Shown: positions 1 to 9,037, numbered from the stretch's first letter. The stretch is 64,000 nucleotides of DNA from Methylorubrum populi (GCA_036946625.1 JAQIIU010000002.1:1943188-2007187), one strand, 5' to 3'. Made by a program: numbers and translations. The notes: generated from the sequence alone by a model not told the origin.

Positions 1-252
1 GATCGGCAGGTCGTAGTGCGAGCCCTCCTTCGGCAGGTCGGCCGGGGCGAGGTTGCAGGTGATGCGCTTGGCCGGAAGCGCCAGCCCCGAGGCGATCAGC
101 GCCGAGCGCACCCGCTCGCGCGATTCCGCCACCGCCTTGTCGGGCAGGCCGACGATGGTGAAGGCGACGGCGCCCGGCGCGATCTGCACCTGCACGTCGA
201 CGGCGCGCGCCTCGATCCCCTCGAAGGCGACGGTGGCGACGCGGGTGACCAT
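1..252 (-). CDS. ComM/YifB-family Mg-chelatase-like AAA ATPase, N-terminal part only
   Basis: The reverse strand reads 84 codons from an ATG at 252 to the window edge with no stop. The product begins MVTRVATVAFEGIEARAV and continues through VGLPDKAVAESRERVRSAL and NLAPADLPKEGSHYDLPI, which is the characteristic N-terminal domain of the YifB/ComM family (about 500 residues when whole, so the AAA core lies outside the window). In the family ComM is a hexameric helicase that helps branch migration during natural transformation. It is divergent from the PepSY-type gene. Identification is firm; the role in this organism is inferred. Confidence 0.9.
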   Translation of the reverse strand, partial: MVTRVATVAFEGIEARAVDVQVQIAPGAVAFTIVGLPDKAVAESRERVRSALIASGLALPAKRITCNLAPADLPKEGSHYDLPI

Positions 253-403
253 GGTGCGCGGCAAGCTCCGAACCCGGAGGTTGCAGCCTAGGCGGCGCTA
301 CGCGCCCTGGCAATCATCGGCGGGTCTCATGGCCATCCGGCAGGAACAAGCAAGCGGGATGAGCGACCGTTCGCCCCGCATCTTTTCCCCAATGGAGCGT
401 GCC

Positions 404-664
404 ATGTCCTTCCGCCCCCTCGCCCTCGCCGCCCTCGGCCTCGCCCTTCTCGGCGCTCCGGCGCTCGCCGACGAGCGGCTGCCGCCCGACCAGCAGGCCA
501 AGGTCGAGGACGTGCTGAAGAAGGAGGGCTTCACCAAGTGGAAGGCGATCGAGACGGACGACGGCCACATCGAGGTGGACGACGCCATCGACGCCAACGG
601 CAAGCCGTTCGACCTCCATCTCGACGCGAAGACGCTGGCGATCACGAAGCGCGAGCCCGAGTGA
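404..664 (+). CDS. small secreted PepSY-domain-like protein
   Basis: An 86-residue protein with a signal peptide (MSFRPLALAALGLALLGAPALA, cleavage after ALA near residue 22) followed by a short acidic domain with the pattern VEDVLKKEGFTKWKAIETDD and ending DAKTLAITKREPE, the layout of small periplasmic PepSY proteins. The ATG at 404 is chosen because GGAG lies 6-7 bases upstream; an in-frame ATG at 392 would add four residues. PepSY domains are thought to modulate peptidases or bind ligands; the specific role is unknown. Confidence 0.8.
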   Translation: MSFRPLALAALGLALLGAPALADERLPPDQQAKVEDVLKKEGFTKWKAIETDDGHIEVDDAIDANGKPFDLHLDAKTLAITKREPE

Positions 665-744
665 GGTTTCGGCCGCAGGGTCTTTCGGTCCTCGAGCATG
701 CCGGCCCCGGTGTCGGACGGCGCGAGTCCGCTTCGGCACCGGCG

Positions 745-787
745 CGCTTCTGGATTGCTTCGGCTGAAGCCTCGCGATGACGGGACG
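745..787. repeat. short partial copy of the TCATCGCGAG-type intergenic palindrome
   Basis: Downstream of the PepSY gene the stretch with GGATTGCTTCGGCTGAAGCC followed by TCGCGATGACGGGA matches one half of the intergenic palindromic repeat seen more completely near 29.3, 33.3 and 44.5 kb. It could fold as a hairpin at the 3' end of the gene. Confidence 0.5.
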
Positions 788-896
788 AAGGGCGGCAATC
801 GGCGTCTAAATAGAAATTCGCTATCCGAGCGAGCACAGCGTCACGCATATGCCTGCCGTGGTTTCATTCATCAGGGTCCGCGCAGCCGGTGGCAAC

Positions 897-1310
897 TGAA
901 GGCCACCAGCACGGCCGGGTCCTGCTCGTGGTGGCGCGGGCGCACCGACAGCTTGCGGAAGCCGAGCGTCTTGACCGTGCGGCCGAGCCTGCTCTCGTCC
1001 AGGCGGATCCCGAAGCTCGCGTAGACCCAGGCAGCCGGATCCTTCAGCCGCCAGCGCACCATGCCGTGCCGATCCAGGTCAAGGCCCTCCTCGATCACCC
1101 GCGCCAGCGCCTGCCGCTGCGCCGCGCTCGGCTTGGGCGGATGGCCGGGAGCCTTGCGGTCGATCCGTCCGGCAGGTCCGTCCGCGTTGAACGTCAAAAC
1201 CCAGTCGCGCACCGTCTGCAGGCCCACCGCCCCGATCCGAGCCGCATCCGTGCGGCGGCACGGCTCGTCCGGGCCAGCCGGCGCAGATCATCTCGATCGC
1301 TTACCGTCAC
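897..1310 (-). pseudogene. IS630-family transposase remnant (N-terminal part, deleted and frameshifted)
   Basis: Reading the reverse strand from a GTG at 1310 gives VTVSDRDDLRRLARTSRAAA, then a short deletion with change of frame, then IGAVGLQTVRDWVLTFNADG and a winged-helix segment ending RPRHHEQDPAVLVAF. This is the DNA-binding N-terminal third of IS630-type transposases (about 340 residues when intact). The DDE catalytic half is absent and the sequence diverges after about position 897. The element marks the left edge of the methylated-amine island. It cannot encode an active transposase. Confidence 0.8.
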
Positions 1311-1466
1311 GATGTCCGCCTCAAGAGGCGCACGCCGCAATCAAGTCGAACTTCACCGAGGTGTGGGACCACACACTGCAATTTAATCCATCACTTAGTG
1401 TAAAATTATAGCTTGATTGCCTAGATATTCGCCATTAATGCTCAAAAACAGAGCATGGCTTGAACG

Positions 1467-1751
1467 ATGAGTAAGACATTGCGCTCGCAGAGATTCACCG
1501 TTACCGCCGCAGCAGTCATCGCTGCGGCAGTTTCCATCTGGCCGCTGGCCGTGAGCGGTCAGACAAGGCCGCAGACCAGTGGTAGCTATGACGCTGGGTA
1601 TACCGGCTCGATAGGACAAATCCGTCAAGAGAATCATTCGCTTGGCGAGATCGAACGATTCAATCCCACGAGCGATCAGATCCGCGGCCCTGTCCATGAC
1701 AACGCGACCAATCGGGTCATGCCCGGCAACCCATCACCCTCGGTACGATAA
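1467..1751 (+). CDS. small secreted hypothetical protein
   Basis: A 94-residue frame starting MSKTLRSQRFTVTAAAVIAA with a typical signal peptide (basic start, hydrophobic core to about residue 31, SGQT cleavage region). The mature part is short, polar and glycine/asparagine rich and ends NPSPSVR. No family is recognised. It sits between the IS630 remnant and the convergent porin gene. The signal peptide supports it being real, but there is no strong ribosome-binding site and no neighbour of obvious shared function. Confidence 0.55.
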   Translation: MSKTLRSQRFTVTAAAVIAAAVSIWPLAVSGQTRPQTSGSYDAGYTGSIGQIRQENHSLGEIERFNPTSDQIRGPVHDNATNRVMPGNPSPSVR

Positions 1752-1845
1752 CGAAGTCAACGATGGTGTGCCGGTCCGCGATCGGCGAATATTTTCGGCG
1801 AGTCCGCATGATTCGATCCGCTCATGTCGAATGCCGTTTGGGCAA

Positions 1846-2805
1846 CTAATCGAATAATCCGAGTATGCCCCTGGGACTGGCATATACGCCGGGCGCCGAC
1901 GTAGAGGCTTGCCAGCGGATCGCTCCGATGATCGCATCGCCGCACCATCCGGAGCGACCGCCGTTGAAGTATCCGCGATAATCACCACCCAATGTAAAAC
2001 ATTGCTGTGGGTTGAGATCGGTCGTATGGAATCTCAGATCGAGCAGCAGGTTCTTGTACGTATACGATAGTCCGACGTTGCCGTAGTTGTAGCTGGGCAG
2101 ATCCACCGCAACGAAACCAGTCGCGGACGTCTTGGCTGCACCGAGAAAGTAGTGGCCGCCCTCGCCGGAGATCGAGAAGCCGCCCGCATACGCCTCCGGC
2201 AGGAACGAGAACCAGGACGCAGGCAGCGTGTAGGCAATCGTGCCCGATGTGTAGGTTCCGACGGCGTGCTGCCCGAACCAGTTCGGCGAATAGAAAATGT
2301 TTGCACCCAGGACCCAATCGGATGCCAGTTGGTACAGGGCTTTACCGGAGATCTCGTAGAAGTCGCTGTTGGCCGTCGACAGGAAGGCGCCCGAGTTCGG
2401 ATCTATCAGGCGCTGCTCGTTCGGATAAAAATAGTATAGAAAACCGATATCGAGCGAAATCTTGTCGAAGACGGGCCGGATGCCGGCAACGAGGTCGAAT
2501 TCAAAATCCGGCCGCGTGGGCAGACGAGTCTGCCACGTGTAGAAGCCGGTATAAGCTAAATTATTGAAGTACTGAACCTCAAAGAAGCTTTGATAACTGC
2601 CTTGACGGTTGGAATTCGAAATACCGCGAAAATTGTAATCGGACGCATACTGAGAATAAAATGAAAACCCGATCAGGGGATCGGCCGCCTTCGCTTCCGG
2701 CGGGAGCTCTTTCGGGGCGGCCGGCATGTCGGCGGCCTTGATCGCTGTGCCCGACAGGAAGAATGAAGCAATCAGGCAGCAGCCCCGTATACTTGCTTTT
2801 CGCAT
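1846..2805 (-). CDS. TorF-family outer-membrane porin (TIGR02001 type)
   Basis: A 319-residue protein with a signal peptide (cleavage near AIKA-AD, residue 24) and alternating aromatic beta strands typical of a barrel: IGFSFYSQYASDYNFRG near residue 45, then repeated SYQSFFEVQY, FDLVAGIRPVF and LSYTYKNLLLDLRFH segments. The opening 'YASDYNFRGIS' motif is diagnostic for the TIGR02001/TorF family of putative porins. It is the last minus-strand gene after dmmC, separated by 464 AT-rich bases, so it may have its own promoter. A role in letting methylated amines cross the outer membrane is inferred only from position. Confidence 0.75.
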   Translation of the reverse strand: MRKASIRGCCLIASFFLSGTAIKAADMPAAPKELPPEAKAADPLIGFSFYSQYASDYNFRGISNSNRQGSYQSFFEVQYFNNLAYTGFYTWQTRLPTRPDFEFDLVAGIRPVFDKISLDIGFLYYFYPNEQRLIDPNSGAFLSTANSDFYEISGKALYQLASDWVLGANIFYSPNWFGQHAVGTYTSGTIAYTLPASWFSFLPEAYAGGFSISGEGGHYFLGAAKTSATGFVAVDLPSYNYGNVGLSYTYKNLLLDLRFHTTDLNPQQCFTLGGDYRGYFNGGRSGWCGDAIIGAIRWQASTSAPGVYASPRGILGLFD

Positions 2806-3269
2806 GCTTGCAGCCCCTTAGCCATCGCCGAAAGTGCGACTCGCCTCAGCGCTTGAGATCGAGCCGCTATTGATTTCCTCACAGGAAACGAACGTTCTCA
2901 AGTATGAAAAAGCTTGATTCTAGCCTCGATGTCATTATCGAGAGGCATGTAACAAATATGCAACTTTTCCATGTGCCAACATGCGTAATTTATAATTTTG
3001 ATATATTTTCACCTTTATAAATGAAAATCTGTTGTCTCTTCTGAATATTTGAAGTTTGTTTATGAATTGACCTTTTTGAATCGCTTTCGATGCGAGTTTA
3101 TCTTGCGTAGCAGGATATTGTCGTGCGCGAACATGCATTCCTGTATTCTCAGAAGTTTTGCACTTACGGATCTCGCAATATAAGTGTTGATTTTGCATAT
3201 TTATCGGATAATTTATAAATACAAATCGATAGTTTATATGTTAATATTGTTTTCCTACAGAAAAATATT
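2806..3269. other. AT-rich intergenic stretch between dmmC and the porin gene
   Basis: About 460 bases, strikingly AT-rich against the surrounding GC-rich DNA, especially 2880-3260. No convincing gene: the one open frame on the minus strand has no recognisable protein character or start signal. It probably holds the dmmC 3' end and the porin promoter. I could not pick a single convincing -35/-10 pair. Confidence 0.6.
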
Positions 3270-4325
3270 CTACAAGCTGTTTTGTTCGGGTTGAATGCCA
3301 AGTGAGAGCGGCGCACCGTCATCCATCGGGGCGAGACGGGCGATGATCAGATTCTTGTAGCGCGTCAGACCTTTGTACTCCGACAGCTCCGGGGGCAGGG
3401 TCGCGAGTACACGGTGCAGCCGGTTGCGCCATTTCACCACACGCTCGATGTCCTGGAGACTGATGAGGTAGCAGCGGATCCCGAACAGGATCGCGTTCGA
3501 GCGCGGCAAGCGGAACAACGTCTGCAGCTCGACGCGCAGATGCACCTTCTGCGCGACGTTCTCCGGCGTGACCGTAGTGCGGTCCGGACCCCAGTCGGGA
3601 TAGTTCTCGGGCGAGGTGTCGAGCCGGGGGTTGACGGTCATCGTCCAGTTCAAGCGCCGGACCGGGCGGCCGTACTGGAGGCGCAGCAGGAACTGGAGCG
3701 CGCGGTCGAACACGCCGATCTCGTGCGCCAGGGGCACGGGGCCATGCCATTCGTGGAAGCTCATGCCGACATCGAATTCCAGCGACCAGTCCGCCTGCGT
3801 GGTGACCATGCCGCCATCCACGTAGAGGTTGTCGTCGCGCTGGTCCTGCAGGGTGAAGTCGCCCTGCGCCTGCCGCGTGACGTACTCGAACGGCTCGCAA
3901 GGCAGCGTGGAGGCGTCGCCGAACACGAAGGACTGGTCGATGCCGAGGGGACGGTTGATCCAGCGCCAGTTCGGGCCGTCGCGCGTCAGGGAGAAATGCT
4001 CGGGGTAATCCGTGGCGAAGCTCTCCATGATGATCTCCAGCGTGTCCCACTGGGCCGGCATCATGTGCGGAAGCACGAGGCACCGCTTCGGGTCGTCGTC
4101 GAGGACGAGCGCGCGTTCGCGGCACTCGGCGACGTAGTGCTCGTCCACGTCGAAGGGATGCGCGAAGGCCGGCGTCGGGCCGCCCCTGACATGCGGCTCG
4201 ATGTTGACCGAGTACATGTATCTGTCCTCGCCGAACGGGAACGGGAAGCGCAGTACGCCCGCGTCGCTGTTGCGGTACGAGAAGTCGCCGCGGAAGGTCT
4301 CGTCGGTCTTGAACGGAATGCCCAT
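3270..4325 (-). CDS. dmmC: dimethylamine monooxygenase haem subunit (DUF3445, HODM alpha type)
   Basis: A 351-residue protein of the DUF3445 family (haem-dependent oxidative N-demethylase alpha subunit). Visible family features are the N-terminal VNIEPHVRGG segment, LPHMMPAQWDTLEIIMESFA, and the C-terminal block LRVELQTLFRLPRSNAILF, with a conserved ISLQDIERVVKWRNRLH stretch. Size (about 40 kDa) fits the large subunit of the classical three-subunit secondary-amine monooxygenase. The enzyme uses O2 and NADPH to turn dimethylamine into monomethylamine and formaldehyde. It starts 9 bases after the dmmB stop. The symbol follows the dmmDABC gene order; lettering differs between sources. Confidence 0.85.
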   Translation of the reverse strand: MGIPFKTDETFRGDFSYRNSDAGVLRFPFPFGEDRYMYSVNIEPHVRGGPTPAFAHPFDVDEHYVAECRERALVLDDDPKRCLVLPHMMPAQWDTLEIIMESFATDYPEHFSLTRDGPNWRWINRPLGIDQSFVFGDASTLPCEPFEYVTRQAQGDFTLQDQRDDNLYVDGGMVTTQADWSLEFDVGMSFHEWHGPVPLAHEIGVFDRALQFLLRLQYGRPVRRLNWTMTVNPRLDTSPENYPDWGPDRTTVTPENVAQKVHLRVELQTLFRLPRSNAILFGIRCYLISLQDIERVVKWRNRLHRVLATLPPELSEYKGLTRYKNLIIARLAPMDDGAPLSLGIQPEQNSL

Positions 4326-4334
4326 CTCGGCCTC

Positions 4335-5288
4335 TCACAGATCCAGCACGAGCGATTCCGATTTCGCCCGCGACACGCAGGTGGCGATCATGCGCCCGGC
4401 GGCCTTCTCGGCCTGCGAGAGCACGTGGTCCCGGTGCTCGGGCTCACCGTCGAGCACCGGCATCAGGCAGGCGCCGCAGGCGCCGCCGCGGCACAGGCTG
4501 GGCGGCTCGACCCCCGCCGTCTCGAGCGCTTCGAGCAGCGTCTGCGCGGCGCTGACCCGGATCGTTCTGCGAGATTTGGCGAGGTGGACGTCGAACGGCT
4601 TTCCGCCGGCGGCGGGGGCAAAGCTCTCGCGGTGGATCGAGCAGGCGGGCCAGCCGAGCCGGAGCGCCGTCTCGGCGACGGCGTCCATCAGGCCTTCCGG
4701 GCCGCACGCGTAGACGTGGGTACCGAGCGGCCGGTCGGCGAGGACGCTGTCGAGATCGGGCGGTGACCGGTCCTTCGAACCGTGAACCTCGACCGTTCCC
4801 TCATGGTCCCCGAGCAGGTTCCGGAAGGTCTCGGCTTCGTCCTCGGCGCAGAACTGGTGGAGCTCGAACGCTGCCCCGCGCGCCCTCAGGGCCGGCAGGT
4901 AGGACAGGAACGGCGTCAGGCCGATGCCGCCGCCGATGAGGATGTGCCTGCGCGCCAGGGAGGCGATCGGAAACAGGCTGGCCGGCGCACTCAGCTCGAC
5001 CGTGTCGCCCGCCTTCAGCACGTCGTGCAGGAAGTGCGAGCCGCCGCGGGACGTCGCGACCCTGCGGACGATGATCTCGTAACGGTCGCGCTGATCGGGC
5101 GGCGTCACGAGCGAGTACGCGTTGCGCCAGACCCGTTCCGGCCCGCGGAGCGTGACCTGGACATGGGCGCCCGGCGGTGCGACCGGAAAGCGCCCTCCGT
5201 CCTCGCGCGCGAAGCGGAAGCGCTTCAGCGTCGGGCTCAGCGTTTCGATGTCGGCCACGCGTGCCGACAGGGTGCCGTCGAGGATCAT
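4335..5288 (-). CDS. dmmB: dimethylamine monooxygenase reductase subunit (flavin/NAD(P)H/2Fe-2S)
   Basis: 317 residues arranged like phthalate dioxygenase reductase: flavin domain (RNAYSLVTPP near residue 60-70), pyridine-nucleotide domain (GGGIGLTPFLSYLP and YACGPEGLMDAV), and a C-terminal plant-type 2Fe-2S ferredoxin (CRGGACGACLMPV plus a fourth cysteine in IATCVSR). It should pass electrons from NAD(P)H to the haem subunit. The ATG at 5286-5288 overlaps the dmmA stop in an ATGA, indicating translational coupling. Confidence 0.88.
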   Translation of the reverse strand: MILDGTLSARVADIETLSPTLKRFRFAREDGGRFPVAPPGAHVQVTLRGPERVWRNAYSLVTPPDQRDRYEIIVRRVATSRGGSHFLHDVLKAGDTVELSAPASLFPIASLARRHILIGGGIGLTPFLSYLPALRARGAAFELHQFCAEDEAETFRNLLGDHEGTVEVHGSKDRSPPDLDSVLADRPLGTHVYACGPEGLMDAVAETALRLGWPACSIHRESFAPAAGGKPFDVHLAKSRRTIRVSAAQTLLEALETAGVEPPSLCRGGACGACLMPVLDGEPEHRDHVLSQAEKAAGRMIATCVSRAKSESLVLDL

Positions 5289-5857
5289 GGGTAGGCCTGC
5301 TCGGCGGGAGGAACGTCGCCGGGCACCTCTGCATCCGCCTTCACCCCCATGAAGGCGGCGAGGCGCCGCGAGAAGTGATCGCGCACGAAGAGGTTGGCGC
5401 CACAGCCGTCGCAGCGCACGATGGTCGTCGTCACGCCCTCGTTGAAGGTCTTGCAGTGGACGCACTGGACGCGCCGCGCGTGCGAGCCGGTCTGCGCGAG
5501 GAACACCTCCTGCTTGCTCATCCCCGCGCGCTGGGCGGCACCGTGCACGTCCCAGAGGAACGTCTCGGTTCCGCTCGCGTAGAGGCGCAGGCCCATGCGC
5601 TCGTGCCGGAGGCGTTCCGCGAGGCGCCCGATCAGATGCGCGGGCGAACGGAAGCAGCGCCGCCGGTCCGAAAATCCGACCGTGCGTCCCTCCGCGCCGC
5701 GCGGGACGACGATCCAAACCTCGATCGCGTCGTCCGCAGCGGGCGACGCCTCGATCGCGTCGTCAGGTGAATCGGAGACCAGCAGGTGGCGCAGACCCGT
5801 CGGATCGACGCGCAGCGTGTCGTATGTGGGTCTGCTCTTGATCCCCTGGTCGGACAT
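5285..5857 (-). CDS. dmmA: dimethylamine monooxygenase small subunit, DmmA-like
   Basis: 190 residues (about 21 kDa), matching the small third subunit of dimethylamine monooxygenases. The C-terminal third carries a four-cysteine zinc-ribbon or iron-binding knuckle: VQCVHCKTF followed about 15 residues later by RCDGCGANLFVRDHFSRR. The N-terminal half is an alpha/beta domain with EVWIVVPRGAEGR. It lies 64 bases after dmmD and overlaps dmmB by 4 bases. The exact job (assembly or electron transfer) is not shown by sequence; assignment rests on size, the cysteine module and gene order. Confidence 0.8.
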   Translation of the reverse strand: MSDQGIKSRPTYDTLRVDPTGLRHLLVSDSPDDAIEASPAADDAIEVWIVVPRGAEGRTVGFSDRRRCFRSPAHLIGRLAERLRHERMGLRLYASGTETFLWDVHGAAQRAGMSKQEVFLAQTGSHARRVQCVHCKTFNEGVTTTIVRCDGCGANLFVRDHFSRRLAAFMGVKADAEVPGDVPPAEQAYP

Positions 5858-5921
5858 CCTTCGTGTCTCCGGTCTTCTCCGTCAGGATGCGGGAGCGGCG
5901 TCGAGGCGGGCCGCGAGACGG

Positions 5922-7058
5922 TCAGGCGGCCCCGCGCTCCTCGGCCGGATGGGTGCGCAGCCGCATCGGGTCGTAGAAGGGGGTGCGCACGACGGTCGCG
6001 ACGAGCGGGCCGTGCTCGCCCTCGACCTGCACCTCGGTCCCGAGCGCCGCGAGCTCCGGCGGCAGGTGCGCGAGACCGAGAGACTTCATCAGGTGCCGGC
6101 TGTAGGTCGTGCTGTTGACGGTGCCGACCGCGCGCCCGTCCTTCGTGATCGTCGATCCGGGCGCTACCGCCTGGTCGTGCAGGATCTCGAGCCCGACCTG
6201 CCGGAAACGCTCCCGGCCCTTCCGCGCCACGAGCGCCGCCTTGCCGTGGAAGTCCGGCTTGTCGAGATCGACCGTCCAGTCGACGCCGACCTCCCACGGA
6301 GTGGTGTCGGGCTTGGGCATGTCGAAGGGGAAGAACAGCAGCCCGCCCTCGACGCGCACGATATCGAGACAGTCCCACGAGGCGGCGGCGATGCCGAAGG
6401 GCTTGCCCGCGTCCATGATCGCATCCCAGATCGCCACGGCGTCCCTGGCGGCGCAGAACACCTCGTAGCCGCGCTCCGCCGAGTAGCCGCCCCGGGCGAG
6501 GGAGACCTCGCGGCCGAACAGCGTGGTGCGCGCGTGCGCGAAGTACTTCAGACCCGCGAGGTCGAAGGGCGTGTGCGGCTCGAGGATGTCGAGCGCCAGC
6601 GGGCCCTGCAGCGAGAGGATGTGGATGTCGTCGTCGCGCCCGGCGCGCACGTCGCGCCCCTCGGTGAAGTTCGGAAGCACCTCTTCGAGGCTGCCGCCCC
6701 CATGCGAGACGCGGAACGCCTGCGGACCGTCGCGGTAGACGAGCACGTCGTCGATGAGCGATCCGTTCTCGTCCACGATGTTGCTGATCGCCGAGTGGCC
6801 GGGGGCGATCTTGCTCACGTCGCTGGTCAGCATGGCGTTCAGCATCGCCTCCGCGTCCGGACCCGAGACGTTGACGATGCGCAGGCCCGACACGTCGAAG
6901 AGACCCGCGCGCGAGCGGACGATGCTGGTCTCCTCGTAGCGGTCGGTGTCGTAGGTCTGCGGGATCGGCATCCCGTTCCATTCGGCGTCGAGCTTGGAGC
7001 CGAGCGCCAGATGACGCTCGTTGAGGGCCGATTGGCGCGGAAGATCTTTGTCGCTCAT
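5922..7058 (-). CDS. dmmD: DmmD, GcvT-like tetrahydrofolate-dependent protein
   Basis: 378 residues homologous to the glycine-cleavage T protein/aminomethyltransferase fold: RSRAGLFDVSGLRIVNVSG, MLTSDVSKIAPG, GYSAERGYEVFC and the C-terminal barrel segment AVGTVNSTTYSRHLMKSLG. In marine dmmDABC operons this extra gene is needed for growth on methylated amines but not for the monooxygenase in vitro; a role capturing released formaldehyde on tetrahydrofolate is plausible. A start at 7058 is supported by GAGGAACG upstream. 227 bases containing a strong hairpin separate it from the permease gene. Confidence 0.82.
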   Translation of the reverse strand: MSDKDLPRQSALNERHLALGSKLDAEWNGMPIPQTYDTDRYEETSIVRSRAGLFDVSGLRIVNVSGPDAEAMLNAMLTSDVSKIAPGHSAISNIVDENGSLIDDVLVYRDGPQAFRVSHGGGSLEEVLPNFTEGRDVRAGRDDDIHILSLQGPLALDILEPHTPFDLAGLKYFAHARTTLFGREVSLARGGYSAERGYEVFCAARDAVAIWDAIMDAGKPFGIAAASWDCLDIVRVEGGLLFFPFDMPKPDTTPWEVGVDWTVDLDKPDFHGKAALVARKGRERFRQVGLEILHDQAVAPGSTITKDGRAVGTVNSTTYSRHLMKSLGLAHLPPELAALGTEVQVEGEHGPLVATVVRTPFYDPMRLRTHPAEERGAA

Positions 7059-7238
7059 GGTCGTCGTTCCTCTGGTCTCTCGTGCCGGTTTCTTGGTTGG
7101 TCGGAGCGGTACGGCTCCGGCGTTCCGTTCCCTGCAAGGCGCCCGATCGGCCGACGCCCTGCGTTTTCCGCGACGTCCGGCGCCGGTTCGGCCCGGAGAC
7201 GGCCCATCCGACGCGGGACGCCCCCGGTATGACGTCCC

Positions 7239-7273
7239 GGGCGAGCCGGGGCGTATCCCGCTCCGGCTCGCCC
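7239..7273 (-). terminator. GC-rich hairpin between permease and dmmD
   Basis: Arms GGGCGAGCCGG and CCGGCTCGCCC form an 11-bp perfect stem with a 13-base loop, 12 bases past the permease stop. There is no T run, so it may be a processing or mRNA-stabilising stem, or a partial terminator lowering dmmDABC relative to the permease. Confidence 0.5.
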
Positions 7274-7285
7274 GAACGGGTCCGG

Positions 7286-9037
7286 TCAGAGCTGGAACAA
7301 CCAGTTCGAGACCAGCAGCACCGCGACGCCTCCCAGCAGCGTGAGATACGGCAGGATACCGGCCCTCCGCTGCGAGGCCGCGCCATCGCGACCGGCATGC
7401 AGGTCCTCGAACATCGCCTCGGGGAACTTGCCCTTGTCCTGGATGTAGTGGCGGAAGCAGAAGACCGGGATGATCATCGCGGCGGTGATCAGGCCGGCCC
7501 AGAGCGCGACCGGATTCCAGACCTTCGCGCCGGCGCCCATGAAGACCACGTTGACGAAGGCGAACACGCCGCCGAGCACGAGCACGACCTTGGGCGCCCG
7601 GTAGGGCCGCGGGACGTGGGGCGAGTCGATCCGGTGGATCCAGGCCGAGTTCAGGTTGAGGAAGTTGAAGATGATGTAGCCGCAATTCGACACGGCGAGG
7701 ATGAAGAAGAAGCTCGTCGCATCCGCGCAGGCGATGGCCAGGATCGCGAGGTTGAAGACGAGATCGGTCCACATCGCCCGGGTCGGGGCGCCATGCTCGT
7801 TGACGTGGCTCAGGTAGCGCGGCAGCCAGCCGTCGACCGAGCCCTGGTAGAGGGTGCGCGACGAACCGGCCATGGCCGTCATGATGCACAGCACCAGGGC
7901 GAGGATCATCAGCATCACGAGGGCGTTCTCGACGATCGGCCCGCCGCCGACCATGTGTGCGAGCGCCGCGGCGACGCCGGAGCCGTCCACCACCGAGGGT
8001 TCCAGCATGCCTTCCACGCCGAGCATGCTCTGGAACGTGAACGGAACCAGGGTGAACAGCACGAGGCAGAGCAGGCCCGAGTAGAAGATCGCCTTGAACG
8101 TGTCCTTCGCAGGGTCGCGGAACTCGCTCGTATAGCAGATCGCCGTCTCGAAGCCGTAGGTCGACCACGCGGCGATGAACATGCCGCCGAGCACCAGCGT
8201 CCATCCGGCGACGGTCCACGCGCCGGGAGCCGGAGCGCTCGGCGCCGCCAGCGGGACGAGCGGGGTGAAGTTCGCCCAGTTCACGCCGTGGATGACGAGC
8301 GGGACGACGCCGACGATGAACATCGGGATGACGACGAGCAGACCGATGTACTTCTGCACGCTGGCCGTGCCGAGGATGCCGCGATGCTGCACGGCGAAGG
8401 TGGCCAGCATCAGCACGGCGCCGATGAGGAACGCGGCGTTGAGCGACAGGGACACCGGCCCGAACGTGGTCTGGAACAGGGTCCAACTGCGGATGGCCGG
8501 CGTGAGGGCCGCGACCGCGGCGGCCGGCTTGTCGGCGTCAGCCACCTGCAGGCTCGCCCCGTGCTCGGCCAGCCACTGGACGACGGCGGGCGAGGTCGCG
8601 GCCGGCACCGGCGCCAGCGCGTTGAGGATGTAGGATGCGGCGATCGAGCAGCCGAGCGACAGCACCGGCGTCCAGGCGAACCAGTTGCACCACACCGAGA
8701 GCGGGGCGATCAGCTTCGCGTAGCGGACCCAGGCCGCCGCGCCGTAGACCGAGGCGCCTCCGGACTTGTTCGGGAAAAGGCCCGCGATCTCCGCGTAGGA
8801 GAACGACTGGATGAGGCCCATGATCATGGACAGCGTCCAGATCAGGAAAGCGAGCTTGCCGGTATTCCCGGCGATGCCGCCGACCGAGAACAGCACGAGG
8901 GCGGGAACGCCGCTGGCGACCCAGAACGCACCCGTCCAACGGATGCTTCGGTGCAGCCTGCCGTCCTCGGCGGATGCCGCCACCGCTGCCGGGTAGCCCG
9001 GCAGCGGTTTCGTGGTGGATGTCAGTCCGGTGCTCAT
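7286..9037 (-). CDS. APC-superfamily amino acid/amine permease
   Basis: 583 residues with about 12-14 hydrophobic segments. The first helix has SVGGIAGNTGKLAFLIW, followed by SYAEIAGLFPNKSGGASVY, the classic APC family motif, and FETAICYTSEFRDPAKDT in the middle. The start at 9037 is set by GGGGAGG 6 bases upstream. Position in front of dmmDABC under one strong promoter suggests uptake of a methylated amine or TMAO, but substrate cannot be read from sequence. Confidence 0.82.
   Translation of the reverse strand: MSTGLTSTTKPLPGYPAAVAASAEDGRLHRSIRWTGAFWVASGVPALVLFSVGGIAGNTGKLAFLIWTLSMIMGLIQSFSYAEIAGLFPNKSGGASVYGAAAWVRYAKLIAPLSVWCNWFAWTPVLSLGCSIAASYILNALAPVPAATSPAVVQWLAEHGASLQVADADKPAAAVAALTPAIRSWTLFQTTFGPVSLSLNAAFLIGAVLMLATFAVQHRGILGTASVQKYIGLLVVIPMFIVGVVPLVIHGVNWANFTPLVPLAAPSAPAPGAWTVAGWTLVLGGMFIAAWSTYGFETAICYTSEFRDPAKDTFKAIFYSGLLCLVLFTLVPFTFQSMLGVEGMLEPSVVDGSGVAAALAHMVGGGPIVENALVMLMILALVLCIMTAMAGSSRTLYQGSVDGWLPRYLSHVNEHGAPTRAMWTDLVFNLAILAIACADATSFFFILAVSNCGYIIFNFLNLNSAWIHRIDSPHVPRPYRAPKVVLVLGGVFAFVNVVFMGAGAKVWNPVALWAGLITAAMIIPVFCFRHYIQDKGKFPEAMFEDLHAGRDGAASQRRAGILPYLTLLGGVAVLLVSNWLFQL

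Noticed and set aside
2935..3198. An 87-codon frame in the AT-rich gap
   Set aside because: No ribosome site, no family likeness, and AT-rich sequence gives random short frames.
5922..8486. Apparent fusion of permease and DmmD in one frame
   Set aside because: Upstream part is an out-of-frame reading of the permease; DmmD has its own ribosome site at 7058.
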